In this document: piece by piece, positions 32,101 through 39,379 of the stretch
How positions within the stretch are numbered: position 1 is the first letter of the stretch
Layout of the letters: each line of letters opens with the position of its first letter
NCBI RefSeq assembly: GCF_041908905.1
Contig: NZ_JAYREK010000004.1
Span: 1 to 64,000 of the forward strand
Direction of reading: 5' to 3'
Length of the DNA: 64,000 nt
Origin: Zoogloea sp041908905
GTDB lineage: Bacteria; Pseudomonadota; Gammaproteobacteria; Burkholderiales; Rhodocyclaceae
Translations under genes and position numbers: made by a program
The notes under the pieces: generated by a model
Databases searched by the model: none
Told to the model about the DNA's origin: nothing
Seen by the model: only the letters and a program-made list of their open reading frames with translations

Positions 32101-32341
32101 CGGCGACAACCGCATCGTGATCGGCCGCGGCGGTGCCCGCGGGGTGGCCCTCAACCGCACCGCCACCTTCGTGTTCTACCTCGGCCCGCACCATTTCGGC
32201 ACCCTCACCGCCTACGTGATGGGCCCCGAGGCCGGCAAGTACAACTTCACCTCGGCCCTGCCGGTGCAGATCCTCAAGTCCATGGGGCCGGTCATCCTGC
32301 CCCACCTCGAACCCGATGCCGCCGCGCCCTGCGCCCGTTGA
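29138..32341 (+). CDS. Atypical class A penicillin-binding protein
   Basis: About 1067 residues. A Pro/Ala-rich cytoplasmic N-terminus (about 70 residues), one membrane helix (VTVLLLGLAAGAWWVADEI), a glycosyltransferase-51 domain (FIENRDLLDE, GGSTLATQIEKF, GSEKLRQM) and a transpeptidase with SxxK as STAK, SxN as SIN and KTG as GGKTGTG. Motifs match class A PBPs, but the protein is larger than PBP1a and the GT motifs differ from the standard EDxxFxxH and QQ forms. A TTG at 29102 is in frame but lies in a -10-like element, so GTG 29138 is preferred; the start remains uncertain. Confidence 0.8.
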   Translation: MHPNDPAETPPDNPAAADTPAGDNPPAEPPPADTPPAAPPPAADAAAQPSAGEAAAAAPAGPPAAAPPARGFLRRHARAAGVTVLLLGLAAGAWWVADEIETSRFQATHLAAYARTLDFQVLKGPSEVIRFPAHGPFDQRMGYTELPRFARRLDERGYALTEQARFSKDLMEYTGHGLFPPYREKTRAGLDVADCRGKPLHAFRYPYRGYADFAAVPPRVAQALMFIENRDLLDESRPQMNPAVDWVRFARAVLGRVGHLVSSDFDAPGGSTLATQIEKFRHSRDGVTYSGSEKLRQMASASVRAYQDGTETLPARRRLLLDYLNTVPLSAAPGHGEVNGLGDGLWVWFAADFDAVNRLLAAPEASGPELAAQGRALHQVVALMIAHRRPSFYLASGGRDRLGQLSASYLRLLADNGVISPALRDAALAEPLRFRDMRANPAVLPADMGKGTLTLRNRLASTLDASLYDLDRFDADVSTTLDGALQQQVSEFLERLGEPEFARKQGLAGDRMLSPASLKAVRYSFTLVESTPGGNRVRVQTDTSDQALDINEGSKLELGSTAKLRVLTTYLEIVAELHEKYAGKTAAELRAVKPDSRDRLSQWAVEYLAGAKDRSLPAMLQAALERRYSASPGEGFFTGGGVHTFNNFRHEDDGRQPTVREALQGSINLPFVRIMRDVVRHTIYQGPDNLSRLLEDADDPRRQEYLARFADREGQVFLRRFWNKYRGKTPAEIREDLLDDLRPGVDRLVAVFLYLSPKATPAELGAFLRERLDGKAFSEADIGRLQARNGLDAYDLADRGYVARIHPLQLWLAAYLQQKPDATWADAVKDSAEARQEVYRWLFRSRHKGAKDSRIYTMLELEAFEDIHRRWARLGYPFGHLVPSFATALGSSGDRPAALAELMGIIANDGIRQPTLRVDRLNFAVGTPYETRFAPKIGEGERVLPAEVAAALRTALSEVVEGGTARRLAGAFKLADGTPLALGGKTGTGDNRIVIGRGGARGVALNRTATFVFYLGPHHFGTLTAYVMGPEAGKYNFTSALPVQILKSMGPVILPHLEPDAAAPCAR

Positions 32342-32373
32342 GGGCCGGGGCCGTCCCGCCACGAGAGGCACCC

Positions 32374-32643
32374 ATGTCCGCTCCCGTTGAAGTCCGTTCG
32401 CCCCTGTGGCCCGTGTGCTGGAAGAGCTGCGGCAACTGCGCCGGCGAGGGCGCCTTCGTCACCGAGGTGCTGATCGCCCCCGGTGACGAGATCCGCTTCA
32501 ACCAGGTCATCGTCCGTACCGAGACCAGCAAGGTCAGCACCGACGTCCCCACCACCGTCGCCGGCCGCGTGGTGTCGGTGCATGTGCAGGTGGGCGACGA
32601 GCTCGGCGAGGACACGCTGATCGCCCGGGTCGAGCGGGCCTGA
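32374..32643 (+). CDS. Free-standing lipoyl/biotinyl-like domain protein
   Basis: An 89-residue protein that is essentially one biotinyl/lipoyl domain: VLIAPGDEIRFNQVIVRTET, then the Lys in ETSKVSTDVPT at the lipoylation turn, and VSVHVQVGDELGEDTLIARVE. In 2-oxoacid dehydrogenases this Lys carries lipoate. Here the domain is alone and preceded by CWKSCGNC, a possible metal or redox motif. No dehydrogenase or ligase gene is near. It follows the PBP gene by 32 bases. Whether the Lys is modified cannot be told. Confidence 0.75.
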   Translation: MSAPVEVRSPLWPVCWKSCGNCAGEGAFVTEVLIAPGDEIRFNQVIVRTETSKVSTDVPTTVAGRVVSVHVQVGDELGEDTLIARVERA

Positions 32644-32684
32644 CCCACCTGCCCGGCGCACCCGCGTGCTGCCCCGGGCCCGGG

Positions 32685-32693
32685 TGATATACT
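32685..32693 (+). promoter_or_regulatory. Putative extended -10 promoter of hemA
   Basis: TGA then TATACT, 38 bases before the hemA ATG. The -35 is weak, as expected for an extended -10 promoter. Confidence 0.55.
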
Positions 32694-32730
32694 CGCGGGT
32701 CAGAAATTTCGGCTCGACCCGGTGTCGCGC

Positions 32731-33984
32731 ATGCAACTCTTCGCCCTCGGACTCAACCACCATACTGCGCCAGTCTCCATCCGCGAGCAGGTGGCCTTTC
32801 GGCCCGAACTGCTCACGCAGGCCCTGGCCGACCTGGTGCGGGCCAAGCCGGTGAAGGAGGCGGCGATCCTGTCCACCTGCAATCGCACCGAGCTCTATTT
32901 CGCCACCGAACACCCCCAGCACGCCGCCGACTGGTTTGCCGACTACCACCGGGTGGCCCTGAACGACCTGTCGCCCTACCTGTACACCTTCCCCCAGCGG
33001 GACGCGATCCGCCACGTCTTCCGGGTGGCCAGCGGGCTCGACTCGATGGTCATCGGCGAGCCGCAGATCCTCGGCCAGGTGAAGGACGCCGTCCGCCACG
33101 CCGAGCAGGCCGGCACCCTCGGCGCCACCCTGCACAAGCTCTTCCAGCGCAGCTTCTCGGTGGCCAAGGAGGTGCGCTCCACCACCGCCATCGGCGCCAA
33201 CATCGTGTCGATGGCCGCCGCGGCGGTGCACCTGTCCGAGCGCATCTTCGAGAGCGTGCGCGACCAGCGCGTGCTCTTCATCGGCGCCGGCGAGATGATC
33301 GAGCTGTGCGCCGCCCACTTCTGCGGCGAGCAGCCGCGCAAGGTGACCATTGCCAACCGCACCGCCGCCCGGGCCGAGGCGCTGGCGGCCCGCTTCGGCG
33401 CCGACGTGATCCGCCTCGACCAGGTGGCCGAGGTGCTGGCGGGCTACGACATCGTGGTCTCGTGCACCGGCAGCCCGCTGCCCATCATCGGCCTCGGCAT
33501 GGTCGAGCGCGCCCTCAAGGCCCGCCGCCACCGCCCGATGGTGATGGTCGACCTGGCCGTGCCCCGCGACATCGAGGCCGAGGTGGCCGCCTCCGGCGAC
33601 GTGTTCCTGTACACCGTCGACGACCTCGCCAAGGTCGTCGACTCCGGCCTCGAATCCCGCCAGGCGGCGGTGATCGAGGCCGAGGGCATCATCGACGCGC
33701 GGGTCGACGGCTTCCTGCACTGGCTCGACAGCCGTGGCACGGTGCCCACCATCCGGGCCCTGCGCGAGCACGCCGACGCCCTGCGCCGCGCCGAGCTCGA
33801 ACGCGCCAGCCGCCTGCTGGCCAGGGGCGAAGACCCCCACAAGGTGCTCGAGGCCCTCAGCCAGGGCCTCACCAACAAGCTCCTCCACGCCCCGACGCGC
33901 TTCCTCAACGACGCCGAGGGCGAGCTGCACGGCGACTGCGCCGAGCTGGTGCAGCGCCTCTTCAACCTCCACCCCGACCACTAG
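32731..33984 (+). CDS. hemA: Glutamyl-tRNA reductase
   Basis: HemA reduces glutamyl-tRNA to glutamate-1-semialdehyde, the first committed step of haem synthesis by the C5 route. The 417-residue protein has the N-terminal catalytic region with the active-site Cys in LSTCNRTELY, the EPQILGQVKDA block, the NADPH-binding IGAGEMIELCAAHF and the dimerisation tail. It starts at the ATG 32731, giving MQLFALGLNHHTAPV; a GTG at 32722 is in frame. prfA follows after 48 bases, the common hemA-prfA-prmC order. Confidence 0.96.
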   Translation: MQLFALGLNHHTAPVSIREQVAFRPELLTQALADLVRAKPVKEAAILSTCNRTELYFATEHPQHAADWFADYHRVALNDLSPYLYTFPQRDAIRHVFRVASGLDSMVIGEPQILGQVKDAVRHAEQAGTLGATLHKLFQRSFSVAKEVRSTTAIGANIVSMAAAAVHLSERIFESVRDQRVLFIGAGEMIELCAAHFCGEQPRKVTIANRTAARAEALAARFGADVIRLDQVAEVLAGYDIVVSCTGSPLPIIGLGMVERALKARRHRPMVMVDLAVPRDIEAEVAASGDVFLYTVDDLAKVVDSGLESRQAAVIEAEGIIDARVDGFLHWLDSRGTVPTIRALREHADALRRAELERASRLLARGEDPHKVLEALSQGLTNKLLHAPTRFLNDAEGELHGDCAELVQRLFNLHPDH

Positions 33985-34032
33985 CCCGCCGGGCCGGGGT
34001 CTGCCACGCCCGCCTGCGCGGGCCTTGCTCCC

Positions 34033-35118
34033 ATGAAACAGCGCATCCGCGACAAGCTGGACAACCTCGCCGACCGTCTGCAGGAGCTCGACCGCCTGCT
34101 CGCCACCAGCGAGGCGGCCAGCGACATGGACAACTACCGCAAGCTCACCCGCGAGCACGCCGAGATCACCCCGGTGGTCGGCCTCTACCGCGAGTATTGC
34201 CAGGCGCAGGAAGACGAGGCCACCGCCCGCGAGCTCCTCGCCGACCCGGAGATGAAGGAACTCGCCGCCGCCGAGCTCGACGCCGCCCAGGCCGCCCAGG
34301 CCCGCATCGACGCCGAGCTGCAGACCGCGCTGCTGCCCCGCGATCCCAACGACGAGCGCAACCTCTTCCTCGAGATCCGCGCCGGCACCGGCGGCGACGA
34401 GGCGGCCCTGTTCGCCGGCGACCTGCTGCGCATGTACACCCGCTACGCCGAGCGCCAGGGCTGGCGCGTCGAGATCATCTCGGCCAGCGACTCGGAGCTG
34501 GGCGGCTACAAGGAGGTCATCGTCCGCGTCGCCGGGGCCGGCGCCTACAGCAAGCTCAAGTTCGAGTCCGGCGGCCACCGGGTGCAGCGCGTGCCGGCCA
34601 CCGAGACCCAGGGCCGCATCCACACCTCGGCGTGCACCGTGGCGGTGATGCCCGAGGCCGACGAGGTGGGCGACGTGGAGCTCAACCCCGCCGACCTGCG
34701 CATCGACACCTTCCGCGCCTCGGGGGCCGGCGGCCAGCACATCAACAAGACCGACTCGGCGGTGCGCATCACCCACCTCCCCACCGGCATCGTCGCCGAG
34801 TGCCAGGACGGCCGCTCCCAGCACCAGAACAAGGCCTCGGCCCTGCGCGTGCTGGCGGCCCGCATCAAGGACATCCAGGTGCGCGAGCAGCAGGCCCGGG
34901 AGGCCGCCACCCGCAAGAGCCTGGTGGGCAGCGGCGACCGCTCCGAGCGCATCCGCACCTACAACTACCCCCAGGGCCGGCTCACCGACCACCGTATCAA
35001 CCTCACCCTCTACAAGCTCGACGCGGTGATGCAGGGCGAGCTCGACGAGGTTGTCGCCGCCCTCACCGCCGAACACCAGGCCGAGCTGCTCGCCCAGCTC
35101 GCCGACGAGAATGGCTGA
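34033..35118 (+). CDS. prfA: Peptide chain release factor 1
   Basis: RF1 ends translation at UAA and UAG. The 361-residue protein has the RF1 stop-codon reading motif in RVPATETQG (PAT) and the peptidyl-hydrolysis GGQ in GAGGQHINKTDSAVR, with normal domain order and length. It is in the hemA operon, and its stop overlaps prmC by eight bases; PrmC methylates the GGQ glutamine of this protein, so the two are made in step. Confidence 0.97.
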   Translation: MKQRIRDKLDNLADRLQELDRLLATSEAASDMDNYRKLTREHAEITPVVGLYREYCQAQEDEATARELLADPEMKELAAAELDAAQAAQARIDAELQTALLPRDPNDERNLFLEIRAGTGGDEAALFAGDLLRMYTRYAERQGWRVEIISASDSELGGYKEVIVRVAGAGAYSKLKFESGGHRVQRVPATETQGRIHTSACTVAVMPEADEVGDVELNPADLRIDTFRASGAGGQHINKTDSAVRITHLPTGIVAECQDGRSQHQNKASALRVLAARIKDIQVREQQAREAATRKSLVGSGDRSERIRTYNYPQGRLTDHRINLTLYKLDAVMQGELDEVVAALTAEHQAELLAQLADENG

Positions 35119-35953
35119 GCGGCCGGCCAGCCTCGGCGAGGCCCTCGCCGTCGCGCGGGGGCGCATCCCGGCCAGCGAGGCGCGGATGTTCCTGCGCGAA
35201 GTCACCGGGTGCAGCGCGGCCCAGGTGGCGGCCTACCCGGAGCGCGGGCTGGACGCCGGCCAGGCCGCCCGCTACATGGCGCTGCTGGAGCGCCGCGCCG
35301 CCGGTGAGCCGGTGGCCTACCTGCTCGGCGAGCGGGAGTTCTACGGCCGCAGTTTTAAGGTGACGCCGGCGGTGCTGATCCCGCGCCCCGAGACCGAGCT
35401 GATCGTCGATCTCGTCAAGGCCCGCGTCGCTCCAGGTGCGGCGCCCGCCATCCTCGACCTGGGCACCGGCAGCGGCGCGCTGGCCATCACCCTGGCCCTC
35501 GAGCTGCCGGCGGCGCAGGTCACGGCGGTCGATCTGTCGCCCGCCGCGCTGGAGGTGGCCCGGGGCAACGCGGCGGCCCTCGGCGCCCGGGTGCGCTTCG
35601 TCGAGAGCGACTGGTTTGCCGCGCTGGGGGCCGGCCGCTTCGAGATCATCGTCAGCAACCCGCCCTACATCGTCGACGACGACCCCCATCTCGCCGAGGG
35701 CGACGTGCGCTTCGAGCCGCGCTCGGCCCTCGCCGCCGGCCCCGCCGGGCTCGACGACCTGGCGCGGATCGCCGCCGCGGCGCCGGGCTTCCTGGCGCCG
35801 GACGGCTGGCTGCTGATGGAGCACGGCTACGACCAGGCCGCCGCGGTGCGCGGGCTGCTCGCCGCGGCCGGCTTCGTGGCGGTGGCGTCGGCCCGTGACC
35901 TGGCCGGCATCGAGCGGATCACCTTTGGGCGCGACCCCAACCCGCGGTGTTGA
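35111..35953 (+). CDS. prmC: Release factor glutamine methyltransferase
   Basis: PrmC (HemK) transfers methyl from S-adenosylmethionine to the Gln of the GGQ motif in RF1 and RF2. The 280-residue protein has an N-terminal helical domain, the AdoMet site ILDLGTGSGALAI and the catalytic VSNPPYIV that holds the substrate Gln. The ATG at 35111 overlaps the prfA stop (ATGGCTGA), which fixes the start. grxD follows after 62 bases. Confidence 0.95.
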   Translation: MAERPASLGEALAVARGRIPASEARMFLREVTGCSAAQVAAYPERGLDAGQAARYMALLERRAAGEPVAYLLGEREFYGRSFKVTPAVLIPRPETELIVDLVKARVAPGAAPAILDLGTGSGALAITLALELPAAQVTAVDLSPAALEVARGNAAALGARVRFVESDWFAALGAGRFEIIVSNPPYIVDDDPHLAEGDVRFEPRSALAAGPAGLDDLARIAAAAPGFLAPDGWLLMEHGYDQAAAVRGLLAAAGFVAVASARDLAGIERITFGRDPNPRC

Positions 35954-36015
35954 CGCGGGGGCTGCACGGGCCTAGACTTACCCGACTGAATTGCTCAACT
36001 ATTTGCGAGATCACC

Positions 36016-36330
36016 ATGGACGTCCAAAAGATCATTCACGAACAGGTCACCTCCAACCCGGTCGTGCTGTACATGAAGGGCACCCCGCAGATGCCGCGTT
36101 GCGGCTTCTCCTCGACCGCCGTGCAGATCCTGCAGGCCTGCGGCGCCCGTGAGGTGCTGGCCGTCGACGTGCTGGCCGACGAGGCCATCCGCCAGGGCAT
36201 CAAGGAATACGCCAACTGGCCGACCATTCCCCAGCTGTACATCAAGGGCGAGTTCATCGGCGGCTCCGACATCATGCGCGAGATGTACCAGTCGGGCGAG
36301 CTGCGCCAGCTGCTGGCCGAGCTGGGCTGA
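36016..36330 (+). CDS. grxD: Monothiol glutaredoxin Grx4
   Basis: A 104-residue CGFS-type glutaredoxin: active site MPRCGFSSTAV, the WPTIPQLYIKGEFIGG glutathione/iron-sulfur region. Such proteins bind and pass on [2Fe-2S] clusters with BolA partners. Position after prmC, ending at a strong terminator, suggests it is the last gene of the hemA transcript, perhaps with its own promoter in the 62-base gap. Confidence 0.95.
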   Translation: MDVQKIIHEQVTSNPVVLYMKGTPQMPRCGFSSTAVQILQACGAREVLAVDVLADEAIRQGIKEYANWPTIPQLYIKGEFIGGSDIMREMYQSGELRQLLAELG

Positions 36331-36351
36331 GCGTCTCCCCGCACCGTAAAG

Positions 36352-36375
36352 AAAGCAGCTTCGGCTGCTTTTTTT
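36352..36375 (+). terminator. Terminator after grxD, possibly bidirectional
   Basis: Stem AAAGCAGC / GCTGCTTT with a TTCG tetraloop and T-rich tail. Read from the other strand it has CTTTA after the stem, so it may also end the nir operon, whose last stop is at 36403. Confidence 0.9.
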
Positions 36376-36402
36376 ACGTCAGTGCCAGGCGACAGCCGGC
36401 TT

Positions 36403-38142
36403 TCAGCCGCTGCCCACCGCCTGCCGCCAGGCGAGCGCCAGCGCAACGAGGGCCAGCGCCAGGGTCGAGCCCTGCCAGAACAGCACCGGGTTGCGCTCGA
36501 TCAGGGGCGGCGGGCGCTGGCTGCGAAACTGCTGCCCGGGCGCGCGCAGGTCGTGGACGAACTCCGAGATCACCGCCTGGCGCCGGGCCGGGTCGGGCTG
36601 CAGGGCCTTGCCGAGCACCGCGTCCAGCCACGGCGGCAGGTCGGGCCGGTGGTGGCGGAGGGGAATGTAGCGCAGCCGGCGCAGCTCGGCCGGGCTGCGC
36701 GCCCGGGCGAGGTCCAGCCCGTAGGGGAGCTGTCCGCCGAGCAGCCGGTAGGTGACGACGGCCAGCGAGAACAGGTCGGACCGGGGGCTGCCGCCCTGGC
36801 CGAGCAGGTACTCCGGGGCTGCGTACTGCAGCGCGCCGGGCACTGGGTCGGGGGCTGCGTAGCCTTGGCTCTCCTCCAGCCCCGCCACCTGGACGGTGGC
36901 GAGGTCGATGAGCTTGACGGTGCCCTGCCCGTCGATCATCACGTTCTCGGGGTGCAGGTCCTGGTGCAGCATCTCGCGCCGGTGCAGGGCCTGCAGGCCC
37001 TGGGCCAGCTGCTCGACGATGGCGCGCACGCTCGCCAGCGAGGGCTCCGGGTTGTCGGCCATCCACTGGGCGAGGGTCTGCCCCTCGATGTATTCCAGCG
37101 CCACGTAGAGGTGGGCGCGCGGGCGCTCGCCGGGCCAGGCCTTGACGACGTGGGGGCTGTCCACCCGGCGGGCCACCCACTCCTCCAGCACGAAGCCGTC
37201 GAGGTAGGCGCTGTCGTCGCGCCGTTCGACCGACGGCGTCTTCAGCACCAGCGGCCGCCCGGTGGTGGTGTCGGCAGCCAGATAGACGTGGCTGCGGGCG
37301 CTGTGCTGCAACTCGCGCACGATGGTGAAGCCCTCGAACGTGGCCCGCGGGGCCAGCGGCGGCGGCAGCGCGAGGCCGTCCCGGCGCAAGTGCGGGTGGG
37401 GCGTGCCGCTGGCGGGCAGCGCGTCGATGCGCAGCAGCTGCACGGTTGCGTCGTCGTTGCTGCCGCGGGCCCGGGCCTGGCCGGCGAGCCATGCGGCGGC
37501 GGCGTCGAAGTCGTCCGGGTGGCGGGCCAGGGCGTCGTGCGCGGTGGCGGCGTCGAGATGGGTGTAGGCGCCGTCGGTGGCCAGCAGGTAGAGCTCGCCG
37601 GGCTCTGCCTCCCAGCTGCGGTAGTCGATCTCCACATGGGGGCCGGTGCCGAGGGCGCGGCCGAGGTAAGATTCGGCGGACGACAGGCGCACCCGGTGGT
37701 CTTCGGTGAGCTGCTCGAGGGCCTGGGCGTGGAGGCGGTAGAGCCGCGAGTCGCCCACGTGGAAGAGGTGCAGCTCGCGCCCCTTGAGGATCAGCGCGCT
37801 GAAGGTGCACACATGGCCGAGATCCTTCTCGAAGCGGGCATCGCTGGCCTGGTTCTGGGCGTGCAGCCACGAGTTGGCCGCGCTCAGCACCCGCTCGCCG
37901 GCCCGGCGCACCGACCAGGCTTCGGAGGTGGCGTAGTAGTCGTCGAGGAAGCTGCCGACGGCGGTCTGGCTGGCCAGCTGGCTGACCCGGCTGGTGCTGA
38001 TGCCGTCGGCGATGGCCAGCACGATGCCCTTGCTGGCGAGCAGGTGCCCCTCGGGCAGCAGGGCGCCGTGGAAATCCTGGTTGATGTCGTGGGCGCCGGC
38101 CAGGGACGCCTGGCCGAGGGTCACCCGCAAGCCTGCACTCAT
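36403..38142 (-). CDS. Fused PP2C phosphatase and Ser/Thr protein kinase
   Basis: A 579-residue bifunctional signalling protein. Residues 1-235 are a PP2C phosphatase (DINQDF, IADGIS, HVGDSRLYR, ATDGAYTH, SNDDATV); residues 270-540 are a protein kinase (VLK Lys, catalytic HQDLHPENV, APE-like YAAPEYLLG). The DFG site reads LIDLATV, an Asp-Leu-Ala variant, and the Gly loop is degenerate. A membrane anchor (PVLFWQGSTLALALVALALAW) ends it. It is the last gene of the nir operon, a pairing also seen in other nitrate/nitrite assimilation loci, so it may control uptake or reduction of nitrite. Start: ATG at 38142. Confidence 0.9.
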   Translation of the reverse strand: MSAGLRVTLGQASLAGAHDINQDFHGALLPEGHLLASKGIVLAIADGISTSRVSQLASQTAVGSFLDDYYATSEAWSVRRAGERVLSAANSWLHAQNQASDARFEKDLGHVCTFSALILKGRELHLFHVGDSRLYRLHAQALEQLTEDHRVRLSSAESYLGRALGTGPHVEIDYRSWEAEPGELYLLATDGAYTHLDAATAHDALARHPDDFDAAAAWLAGQARARGSNDDATVQLLRIDALPASGTPHPHLRRDGLALPPPLAPRATFEGFTIVRELQHSARSHVYLAADTTTGRPLVLKTPSVERRDDSAYLDGFVLEEWVARRVDSPHVVKAWPGERPRAHLYVALEYIEGQTLAQWMADNPEPSLASVRAIVEQLAQGLQALHRREMLHQDLHPENVMIDGQGTVKLIDLATVQVAGLEESQGYAAPDPVPGALQYAAPEYLLGQGGSPRSDLFSLAVVTYRLLGGQLPYGLDLARARSPAELRRLRYIPLRHHRPDLPPWLDAVLGKALQPDPARRQAVISEFVHDLRAPGQQFRSQRPPPLIERNPVLFWQGSTLALALVALALAWRQAVGSG

Positions 38143-38171
38143 GGGATGCGCTCCCCGGCCGGCGCGGGCGC

Positions 38172-38984
38172 TCAGGCGGCGCGGCGCCGGGGCGCGGTCT
38201 TGTAGTGGGTGGAGTACAGCGTGGCGCCGACGAAGGTCAGGCCGCCCACCAGGTTGCCCAGCACGGTGGGGATCTCGTTCCAGAGCATGTAGTCCATGAA
38301 GGTGAAGTTGCCGCCCAGCATCAGGCCCGACGGGAACAGGTACATGTTGACGATGCTGTGCTCGAAGCCCATGTAGAAGAACACCAGGATCGGCATCCAC
38401 ATGGCGATCACCTTGCCCGACACGCTGGTGGACATCATCGCGGCGACCACGCCGGTGGACACCATCCAGTTGCACATCACCGCGCGCACGAACAGCGTGA
38501 GCATGCCGGCGGCACCGTGGGCGGCGTAGCCGACGGTGCGGCCTTCGCCGATGTGGCCGATCTTCTGGCCGACGGCGTTGGGGGCGTCGGTAAAGCCGTT
38601 GGTGAAGATGATCGCCATGAACACCGCGACGGTCAGCGCGCCGGCGAAGTTGCCGGCGAACACCAGCCCCCAGTTGCGCAGCACGCCGCGCCAGGTGGCG
38701 CCGGGGCGCTTGTCGAGCACCGCCAGCGGGGCGAGGGTGAACACCCCGGTGAGCAGGTCGAAGCCGAGCAGGTAGAGCATGCAGAAGCCGACCGGGAAGA
38801 GCAGTGCGCCGATCAGCGGGTTGGCGGTGTTCACCGACACCGTCACCGCGAAGGCGGCGGCCAGCGCCAGGATGGCGCCGGCCATGTAGGCGCGGATCAG
38901 GGTGTCGCGGGTGGACATCAGCAGCTTGGATTCGCCGGCGTCCACCATCTTGGTGACGAACTCGGCGGGGGCGAGGTAGGCCAT
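38172..38984 (-). CDS. Formate/nitrite transporter (FNT) family channel
   Basis: A 270-residue inner-membrane protein with six hydrophobic segments and the FNT pattern: AFAVTVSVNTANPLIGALLFPVGF-like first pore region, LTGVFTLAPLAVL, NWGLVFAGNFAGAL and FEHSIVNMYLFPSGL. Family members pass nitrite, formate or related anions. Its place 45 bases after nirD argues for nitrite import or export (NirC role). It is followed by the PP2C/kinase gene after 29 bases. Confidence 0.93.
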   Translation of the reverse strand: MAYLAPAEFVTKMVDAGESKLLMSTRDTLIRAYMAGAILALAAAFAVTVSVNTANPLIGALLFPVGFCMLYLLGFDLLTGVFTLAPLAVLDKRPGATWRGVLRNWGLVFAGNFAGALTVAVFMAIIFTNGFTDAPNAVGQKIGHIGEGRTVGYAAHGAAGMLTLFVRAVMCNWMVSTGVVAAMMSTSVSGKVIAMWMPILVFFYMGFEHSIVNMYLFPSGLMLGGNFTFMDYMLWNEIPTVLGNLVGGLTFVGATLYSTHYKTAPRRRAA

Positions 38985-39029
38985 GTCGGTTCCTTTGTGG
39001 TTCAGATGAGGTCTGGGTTCGGGTGGGCC

Positions 39030-39368
39030 TCAGCCCAGGGCGACCAGCACGCGGCCGTCCTCGACCCGCACCGAGTGGGCGCGCACGGAGTGCTCGGGGG
39101 CTTCCAGGCAGACCCCGTCGCTGAGGTCGAAGTGGTTCTTGTAGAGCGGCGAGGCGACCACCACGTGCTTGCCGAGGTTGCCGACCAGGCCCCGCGACAG
39201 CACGCTGGCGCCGGATTTCGGGTCGATGTTGTCGATGGCGTAGAACTGCGACGCGCCGACCCGGAAGACCGCCACGGGGCGGCCCTCCGCCAGGGCGCAC
39301 ACGCCGGTGTCGGGCAGGATGTCGTCCACCGCGCAGACGGTGGTCCAGACGAGGGGTTCGATGCTCAT
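39030..39368 (-). CDS. nirD: Nitrite reductase (NADH) small subunit
   Basis: A 112-residue Rieske-fold subunit. It has the NirD pattern VAVFRVGASQFYAIDNIDPKSGASVLSRGLVG and ASPLYKNHFDLSDG. The Cys-His iron-sulfur ligands of true Rieske proteins are absent, as is normal for NirD, so the cluster is missing by family and not by damage. It lies 11 bases after nirB. Confidence 0.93.
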   Translation of the reverse strand: MSIEPLVWTTVCAVDDILPDTGVCALAEGRPVAVFRVGASQFYAIDNIDPKSGASVLSRGLVGNLGKHVVVASPLYKNHFDLSDGVCLEAPEHSVRAHSVRVEDGRVLVALG

Positions 39369-39379
39369 GGCGGGGCTCC

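Noticed and set aside
28982..32371. 1129-codon minus-strand frame
   Set aside because: Antisense to the PBP gene, which carries the catalytic motifs.
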